Below are positions 56,800 to 64,000 of a stretch of 64,000 nucleotides of DNA, one piece after another. The stretch comes from Notolepis coatsorum (lineage: Eukaryota > Chordata > Actinopteri > Aulopiformes > Paralepididae), in the NCBI GenBank assembly GCA_963971535.1, contig OZ020589.1, positions 92,817,182-92,881,181 of the forward strand. The letters run 5' to 3'. Position numbers and translations under genes: made by a program. How positions within the stretch are numbered: the first letter of the stretch is position 1; each line of letters begins with the position of its first letter. Under the pieces are notes generated by a model. That model was not told the origin of the DNA, searched no databases, and worked only from the letters and a program-made list of their open reading frames with translations.

Positions 56800-59145
56800 T
56801 AGTTTTGCCGTTTTGAGCAGTGTTGACCAGCAGTTTATAAAATAATATTTAAAATGTTTATTAGCAACGCCGAGCTTTCAAACCATTGCGTTTCTCTGTA
56901 CGAAACTCTCGTGCAACTGTGTACCTTTGAATTTTCTCTGTGATACTTGTACAACGAGCGTTTCGCAGAGGACCAGTTCTTCAGAGTTAATATGGGATTT
57001 TCCTATGGGTCAAATGTGCACAAATTGTAAAAAAGAAAACAGCATTTACCATTTCAAGAATAAGAATATAATTCTTTGTAATATAATTCTTTGTAATAAT
57101 TCTGTCTTTTGACAATAAAATCCCATAATTAACTCTGAAGAACTGGCGAAACGCTCGTCATACAAGGTGCATCAGTCAGCTAAAGCCGTTTTGAGCAGTG
57201 TTGACCAGAAGTTTATAAAATAATATTTAAAATGTTTATTAGCAATGCCGAGCTTTCAAACCATTGCGTTTCTCTGTCTGAAACCCTCATGCAACTGTGA
57301 GTACCTTTGAATTTTCTCTGCGATACTTGTACAACGAGCGGGATTTTCCTATGGGTAAAATGTGCACAAATTGTAAAAAAGAAAACAGCCATTTACCATT
57401 TCAAGAATAAGAATATAATTCTTTGTAATAATTCTGTCTTTTGACAATAAAATCCCATAATTAACTCTGAAGAACTGGCGAAACGCTCGTCGTACAAGGT
57501 GCATCAGTCAGCTAAAGCCGTTTTGAGCAGTGTTGACCAGAAGTTTATAAAATAATATTTAAAATGTTTATTAGCAATGCCGAGCTTTCAAACCATTGCG
57601 TTTCTCTGTCTGAAACCCTCATGCAACTGTGAGTACCTTTGAATTTTCTCTGCGATACTTGTACAACGAGCGGGATTTTCCTATGGGTAAAATGTGCACA
57701 AATTGTAAAAAAGAAAACAGCCATTTACCATTTCAAGAATAAGAATATAATTCTTTGTAATAATTCTGTCTTTTGACAATAAAATCCCATAATTAACTCT
57801 GAAGAACTGGCGAAACGCTCGTCGTACAAGGTGCATCAGTCAGCTAAAGCCGTTTTGAGCAGTGTTGACCAGAAGTTTATAAAATAATATTTAAAATGTT
57901 TATTAGCAATGCCGAGCTTTCAAACCATTGCGTTTCTCTGTCTGAAACCCTCATGCAACTGTGAGTACCTTTGAATTTTCTCTGCGATACTTGTACAACG
58001 AGCGGGATTTTCCTATGGGTAAAATGTGCACAAATTGTAAAAAAGAAAACAGCCATTTACCATTTCAAGAATAAGAATATAATTCTTTGTAATAATTCTG
58101 TCTTTTGACAATAAAATCCCATAATTAACTCTGAAGAACTGGCGAAATGCTCGTCGTACAAGGTGCATCAGTCAGCTAAAGCCGTTTTGAGCAGTGTTGA
58201 CCAGAAGTTTATAAAATAATATTTAAAATGTTTATTAGCAATGCTGAGCTTTCAAACCATTGCGTTTCTCTGTCCGAAACCCTCATGCAACTGTGAGTAC
58301 CTTTGAATTTTCTCTGCAATACTTGTACAACAAGCGTTTCGCAGAGGACCAGTTCTTCACAGTTAATATGGGATTTTCCTATGGGTAAAATGTGCACAAA
58401 TATGTAAAAAAAGAAAAAAAAGCAGCCATTTACCATTTTACTTACGAATATGATTACTTTGTCTTAGTTTTGCCGTTTTGAGCAGTGTTGACCAGCAGTT
58501 TATAAAATAATATTTAAAATGTTTATTAGCAACGCCGAGCTTTCAAACCATTGCATTTCTCTGTTCGAAACTCTCGTGCAACTGTGAGTACCTTTGAATT
58601 TTCTCTGCGATACTTGTACAACGAGCGTTTCGCAGAGGACCAGTTCTTCAGAGTTAATATGGGATTTTCCTATGGGTAAAATGTGCACAAATTGTATATA
58701 AAAGAAGAAAGAAAACAGCCATTTAACATTTCAAGAATAAGAATATAATTCTTTGTAATATAATTCTGTCTTTTGACAATAAAATCCCATAATTAACTCT
58801 GAAGAACTGGCGAAATGCTCGATGTGCAAGGCGCATCAGTCAGCTAAAGCCGTTTTGAGCAGTGTTGACCAACAGTTTATAAAATAATATTTAAAATGTT
58901 TATTAGCAACGCCGAGCTTTCAAACCATTGCGTTTCTCTGTCCGAAACTCTTGTGCAACTGAGTACCTTTGAATTTTCTCTGCGATACTTGTACAACGAG
59001 CAGGATTTTCCTATGGGTAAAATGTGCACAAATTGTAAAAAAGAAAACAGCCATTTACCATTTCAAGAATAAGAATATAATTCTTTGTATATAATTACTT
59101 GTAATAATTCTGTCTTTTGACAATAAATGCCGGCTTACCTCGTGT
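56800..59145. repeat. satellite-like array with ~331-bp and ~375-bp units
   Basis: GCCGTTTTGAGCAGTGTTGA recurs near 56808, 57184, 57516, 57848, 58179, 58472 and 58847. Spacing is about 376, 332, 331, 332, 293 and 375. Long units hold two inverted arms of about 45 bases (56949-57000 and 57117-57165, GCGTTTCGC / GCGAAACGC) that can pair. Short units have lost most of the left arm. Confidence 0.93.
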
Positions 59146-59385
59146 AATTATTTGTAATAATTCTGTCTTTTGACAATAAATGCTGGCTTACCTCATGTAA
59201 TTATTAGTGCTGTCAGGCGATTAAAATTTTTAATCTAATTAATTACAGGTTTTGTAATTAATTAATCTAATTAATCGCATTTTAATCGCATATTTATATT
59301 TCATATTCATATAAATATTTAAAATTCAAGGACATTACATTATTGTGGCAGGTGACTGATCAATTAAATACACCAAGAAGAATGC

Positions 59386-60125
59386 TTTAGAAATCAATTT
59401 TATTAAATAAATAAAATGAAAACATACCTCTCAATAAGGTAACATTTGTTGCTGATACAGCTAACAGTTTACACTAAGCTACAGTATCCTCAAATCAGGG
59501 TCTACTGCAGGGTCTACTGCAGGATCTAGTGCAGGGTCTACTACAGGGTCTACTGTATGCATGACATCTATTCCTCAGCTTGTTTACATTGTCTGAGTGT
59601 AAGGCTGCCCTCTTCTTTTGGACTATGTGACCTGCAAGTGAAGAATGCTTTAGAAATCAATTCTATTAAATTGAATAAATAAATAAATAAAATTAATGAA
59701 AACATACCTCTCAATAAGGTAACATTTGTTGCCGATACAGCCAATAACAGTTTACACTAAGCTACAGTATCCTCAAAAATCAGGGTCTAGTGCAGGGTTT
59801 ACTACAGGGTCTACTGTATGCATGACATCTATTCCTTGAGCCAATTGCTAAGACAAACAAGCTTCAGCTTGTTTACATTGTCTGTGTGTAAGGCTGCCCT
59901 CTTCTTTTGGACTATGTGACCTGCAAGTGAAGAATGCTTTAGAAATCAATTTTATTAAATTGAATAAAATAAAATGAATGAAAACATACCTCTCAATAAG
60001 GTAACATTTGTTGCTGATACAGCCAATAACAGTTTACACTAAGCTACAGTATCCTCAAAAATCAAAACAGCCCACAGCAAGCTAGTGTCTGGGGGCATGA
60101 CTACAGGGTCTAGTACAGTGTCTAC
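59386..60125. repeat. ~260-300 bp tandem duplications with partial hAT last-exon copies
   Basis: GAATGCTTTAGAAATCAATT recurs near 59380, 59643 and 59932. Two copies include the sequence GGCTGCCCTCTTCTTTTGGA, which on the - strand is part of the hAT dimerisation exon at 61760. They are duplicated pieces, not functional exons. Confidence 0.88.
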
Positions 60126-60126
60126 T

Positions 60127-60452
60127 ACAGTGTCTGGGGGTCTTTATCCATGGAATAATCAAAGTATACAAAGCATAATCCGTGCCTGGGAAGGCGGGCT
60201 GTCGTCGGCAGAATAATCCGGTATACAGGTCCACTCGCTCGTCGGCTCTGGGGCTCCTCGGGTGCAGCTTCACGTGGGGTCAACCACCCTGGATAAGCAG
60301 CCAGTTCTCTGCCCGAAACGATGGGGTACTGACTACGGTAGTATTCTCACCGCACGAAGCACTATATATTAACAGACTATTATTAGCTTAATAGACTACG
60401 TCCAACTCGACGATATAGTGCCAAATATGACTATTCAAATATTAATATACTG
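60127..60452 (-). repeat. diverged BEL/Pao LTR fragment
   Basis: It resembles 12800-13040 of the young BEL/Pao LTR: AGACTATTATTA(G)CTTAATAGA, CGTC(CA/GC)ACTCGACG and AGTGCCAAA(T/C) occur in the same order and orientation. It interrupts the 33-bp minisatellite (unit sequence on both sides). It comes from a different, older or diverged family member. Confidence 0.72.
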
Positions 60453-61660
60453 ACTACAGGGTCTAGTACAGTGTCTACTACAGTGTCTGGGGGCATGACT
60501 ACAGGGTCTACTACAGTGTCTGGGGGCATGACTACAGGGTCTAGTACAGTGTCTGGGGGCATGACTACAGGGTCTAGTACAGTGTCTGGGGGCATGACTA
60601 CAGGGTCTAGGGGCATGACTACAGGGTCTAGTACAGTGTCTACTACAGTGTCTGGGGGCATGACTACAGGGTCTAGTACAGTGTCTACTACAGTGTCTGG
60701 GGGCATGACTACAGTGTCTAGTACAGTGTCTACTACAGTGTCTGGGGGCATGACTACAGGGTCTAGTACAGTGTCTACTACAGTGTCTGGGGGCATGACT
60801 ACAGGGTCTAGTACAGTGTCTGGGGGCATGACTACAGGGTCTACTACAGTGTCTGTGTCTACTACAGTGTCTGGGGGCATGACTACAGGGTCTAGTACAG
60901 TGTCTGGGGGCATGACTACAGGGTCTAGTACAGTGTCTGGGGGCATGACTACAGGGTCTAGTACAGTGTCTGGGGGCATGACTACAGGGTCTAGTACAGT
61001 GTCTGGGGGCATGACTACAGGGTCTAGTACAGTGTCTGGGGGCATGACTACAGGGTCTAGTACAGTGTCTGGGGGCATGACTACAGGGTCTACTACAGTG
61101 TCTGGGGGCATGACTACAGTGTCTACTACAGTGTCTGGGGGCATGACTACAGTGTCTACTACAGTGTCTGGGGGCATGACTACAGGGTCTAGTACAGTGT
61201 CTGGGGGCATGGTCTACTACAGTGTCTGGGGGCATGACTACAGGGTCTGGGGGCATGACTACAGGGTCTAGTACAGTGTCTGGGGGCATGGTCTACTACA
61301 GTGTCTGGGGGCATGACTACAGGGTCTACTACAGTGTCTGGGGGCATGACTACAGGGTCTAGTACAGTGTCTGGGGGCATGGTCTACTACAGTGTCTGGG
61401 GGCATGACTACAGGGTCTGGGGGCATGACTACAGGGTCTAGTACAGTGTCTGGGGGCATGACTACAGGGTCTAGTACAGTGTCTGGGGGCATGGTCTACT
61501 ACAGTGTCTGGGGGCATGACTACAGGGTCTACTACAGTGTCTGGGGGCATGACTACAGGGTCTACTACAGTGTCTGGGGGCATGACTACAGGGTCTACTA
61601 CAGTTTCTGGGGGCATGACTACAGGGTCTACTACAGGGTCTGGGGCATGACTGCAGGGTC
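60453..61660. repeat. 33-bp minisatellite
   Basis: The unit is ACTACAGGGTCTAGTACAGT followed by GTCTGGGGGCATG, 33 bases, in about 35 full or partial copies with 12-bp and 21-bp variants. Since 33 is a multiple of three, long frames open on both strands. These are not genes. A small piece also lies at 60090-60126, before the BEL/Pao fragment. Confidence 0.96.
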
Positions 61661-61703
61661 TAGTGCAGGGTCTAGTGCAGGGTCTACTGTATGCATGACA
61701 AAT

Positions 61704-64000
61704 CTATTCCTTGAGCCAATTGCTAAGACAAACAAGCTTGTTTACATTGTCTGAGAGTAAGGCTGCCCTCTTCTTTTGGACTATGTGACCTGCAAGTGAA
61801 AATAGCCTCTCACATGGCACAGAGGTAGCAGGAGTAGCCAGATATTTGCGAGCAAGAGGAGACAGCTGTCCATAGGCTTTTGCGTGAGCTGCCCACCACT
61901 CCAGTGGACAGTCATTCATTCCGATGCTGGGCTCAGCTTTGTAGAGGTCTAATTGTCCTGACAGTACCCTGACTTCATCTGAATCAGAGTCTGAAGACAG
62001 CAGGAGGAGGGTCCTCTTCGCTGGTGGCTCGTCCTCTGTGGCTTGTGGAGCAGCTTTGTCTGCTTCTGGTCCTGGCAGCATCTCTTTAAGCCAGGTCCAC
62101 ACCTAATAAGAGGGACAATTAATTAGTTGCATAGGACTTTTCATGACAGCCTAAGGACTTAACACTGGTCTTCTCATTCACACACACACCTCATCCCTCT
62201 CGTCCTTTGGTACGCTCTTCAAGTCCTTGAATCGCGGGTCGAGGGCTGTAGCCAGCTTCAGCCATCTGTTGTTGAGGGTCGCTTTGCGTGCGTCCAGGTC
62301 CTTCGTGAAGCTGGCCTTGAACTTTACCATGTAGCCCGGATCCTCCTCGTTGAGGTCCATGATGCGGTTTAGGTGGCAGAGTGCGGGGAGCACCACAGAG
62401 CATGAGACGTAGGTTTCCCCTCCAAGGAGCTCAGTCACATACCTGCAGTGAAACAAGAGAGCGAGAGAGAAAGAGGTGAAGGTGTGTGTATGAGAGGGAG
62501 ATAGGTGTGTGTATGGGGGAGAGAGGGGGGGTGAGGTGTGTGTATGGGAGAGAGATAGGTGTGTGTATGGGGGAGAGAGGGGGGGGGGTGAGGTGTGTGT
62601 ATGGGAGAGAGAGGGGTGAGGTGTGTGTATGGGGGAGAGAGGGGGGGGGTGAGGTGTGTGTATGGGAGAGAGATAGGTGTGTGTATGGGGGAGAGAGGGG
62701 GGGTGAGGTGTGTGTATGGGAGAGATAGGTGTGTGTATGGGGGAGAGAGGGGGGGGTGAGGTGTGTGTATGGGAGAGAGATAGGTGTGTGTATGGGGGAG
62801 ATTGGGGGGTGAGGTGTGTGTATGGGAGAGAGAGAGTGGGGTGTGAGGTGTGTGTATGGGGGAGAGAGAGAGAGGAGGGGGGTGTATGGGGGGAGAGAGA
62901 GAGGGAGAGACACTTACCTGCAGGGCTCAAGTACAAGCTCCAGCTTCTTCAGTTTGTCACACTCTGTGGGGGTCAGCATGGACAGCTTGTGGTTCTGTTG
63001 GGCCAAAGTGGCAGTCACAGCCTCCTGGTTCCTCAGGTACCGTGAGATCATGGCCAGTGTCGAATTCCACCTTCCAATTCAATAAAATAACTATTAGTCC
63101 CACTGGGGGTTGTTAATGCAGCATGATGCAATTGTACAGAATACAAAGAAATAAACACACACACACACTAAATTTACCCTAAGCATACAACAGGTAGTTA
63201 AACAGTCTCACCTTGTGGATACATCTTGTATCATGGGCTCTTTTGCTTGTCCGAGGGCAGTCTGCTGCTGCTGCAGTTCTTCTGTACTGGCAGGGCTGTG
63301 CTTGAAGTGGCCTACAATCTTGCGGCACTTTGCCAGGGTGGTGTCAAGGCTTCTGTCCTCAAGGGAGACTGTGATGGTTCTTTGCAGCACGTGTGCAGCA
63401 CATGGCATGTGCTGGAACGGCATATAGCGCGCTGCTGCTATCATATTACGGGCGGAATCAGTCCCAATAGATGTGACTTTATCTTTTATATTCCACTCCT
63501 CTATTACGGTGTTGAACTGTTCAGCACACGCATTCGCCGAAATGGCGGCCCACAGTTTTGGTCACCGTTAATGCAAATGATTGCAGTTTCCACTCAGTAT
63601 CGATCAAGTGCACTGTGACACCCAAATAATTATGATTGCCCACCGACGTCCAGTGATCACCCGTTAGGGCCATTGGGCCAGCCCGTGCCAACACTTCTTC
63701 CCTCGCCTCCCTCTCTGTGTCATACATGTTGTGGATCCTTTTCATCACTGTAGCTCTCGAGGGTAGCTTGTAATTTGGGTCAGACGACGCTATTCGAAAT
63801 GACTCCGCTAAACCCTTATCTTCCACTATAGCTATTGGCCTACAATATTTTGCTATCCACTTCGCGACGCTGTTGGTTAGTTTGTCTGTGGTGGATTTAC
63901 TCAACCGTTTGCCTAACGGTAATTCTCCAAGAGTGGTTTGACGAAGCGTGCGAGTTGCTCTGGAGCTAACGTTAGCTACACTGGAGCTGCTCGAACAACT
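61704..64000 (-). pseudogene. ZBED1-like hAT transposase, four exons, one frameshift
   Basis: Exons on the - strand: 64000-63212 (open at the window end), 63070-62918, 62442-62190, 62102-61704. All junctions have GT-AG ends and keep phase. Exon 1 reads SRATVMKRIHNMYD, GPMALTGDHWTSVGNHNYLG (the conserved Asp and Trp region), and after a one-base shift near 63540 FNTVIEEWNIKDKV, TDSARNM and FQHMPCAAHVLQ. Exon 2 reads ISRYLRNQEAVTATLAQ. Exon 3 reads KLATALDPRFKDL. Exon 4 is the hAT dimerisation domain (PLEWWAAHAKAYG, LARKYLATPATSVPCERLFS). The frameshift kills it unless it is a sequencing error. Confidence 0.88.
62465..62915. repeat. (TG/AG)-rich tandem repeat in the second hAT intron
   Basis: GTGTGTATGGG followed by GAGAGAGA runs and G runs repeats with unit lengths of about 29-50 bases, in some 13 copies. 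It fills the intron between hAT exons 2 and 3. ORFs here on both strands are artefacts of the repeat. Confidence 0.93.

Larger units (their letters stand above)
59205..64000 (-). mobile_element. ZBED-like hAT transposon, 3' part (5' end beyond window)
   Basis: A hAT-type terminus begins at 59205 (TAGTGCTGTCAGGCGATTAA, with TTAATCGCATTTTAATCGC dyads to about 59300). On the - strand a spliced transposase gene occupies 61704 to the window end. Between them are tandem copies of the last exon region and an expanded minisatellite. The other terminus and the N-terminal zinc finger are outside the window. Confidence 0.78.

Noticed and set aside
60431-61289. Long open frames on both strands (259-284 codons, repeats such as MPPDTVLDPVV and SGGMTTGSSTV)
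   Set aside because: The 33-base repeat unit is a multiple of three, so stop-free frames appear on both strands. Composition is purely that of the minisatellite.
62178-62936. Frames of SLSLSPHTP and YTHLTP type on the - strand
   Set aside because: They translate the TG/AG-rich intron repeat. Only 62190-62442 within them is a real hAT exon.

Overview
This window is eukaryotic repeat-rich chromatin, almost certainly from a teleost fish. The evidence is the set of mobile elements it carries. These are a Tol2-type hAT element with its 8-bp target duplication, a Rex1/Babar-like LINE, two BEL/Pao elements, a Ty3/Gypsy element, a DIRS-type element, an L1-clade LINE, tRNA-derived SINEs, piggyBac- and hAT-type MITEs, a ZBED-like hAT, and an EnSpm/CACTA-like transposase next to a SAM-domain gene. 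I found no clear single-copy host gene. The only genes that look intact are the EnSpm-like transposase ORF (49723-52383), the seven-exon SAM-domain gene (52587-56141) and the DIRS-type gag ORF (29350-30990).

Layout. 1-6975: decayed BEL/Pao element on the + strand, with its 3' LTR at 6299-6975, interrupted by a SINE-like repeat and by a 663-bp MITE with 9-bp target duplications. 7912-8935: LINE endonuclease on the - strand. 9180-32920: a second LINE segment on the + strand, split by a Gypsy element (10123-25219), a DIRS-type element (25907-31295) and a Tol2-like element (31347-32866). The Gypsy element itself holds a 9.3-kb, very young BEL/Pao element (12125-21446), which holds a 294-bp hAT MITE in one LTR. 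The Gypsy gag-pol is also cut by a 952-bp TTAA-flanked MITE. 32921 to about 41950: an L1-clade LINE on the - strand, interrupted by a scrambled hAT, a 1.49-kb solo LTR and a U6 snRNA pseudogene.

42262-43759: remnant of a RecQ-like helicase gene with one intron. 43762-46128: a CACTA-like terminus followed by two tandem arrays. 46120-47755: LINE tails. 47781-56141: a promoter, untranslated leader exons (one duplicated), the 886-codon transposase ORF and the SAM-domain gene. Splice signals suggest that the transposase ORF lies inside an intron of the transcription unit that ends in the SAM gene. That would be the same logic as maize En/Spm, where the tnpD reading frames lie inside a tnpA intron. 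56091-59140: tandem arrays. 59205-64000: the 3' part of a ZBED-like hAT on the - strand, with expanded minisatellites. Its 5' end lies beyond the window.

The genes do not form a host pathway. They are mobile-element machinery (integrases, reverse transcriptases, transposases) at different stages of decay. The most interesting items are the DIRS-type element, whose internal complementary region exactly matches its predicted circle junction, and the transposase-in-intron/SAM gene cassette, whose exons splice in frame.
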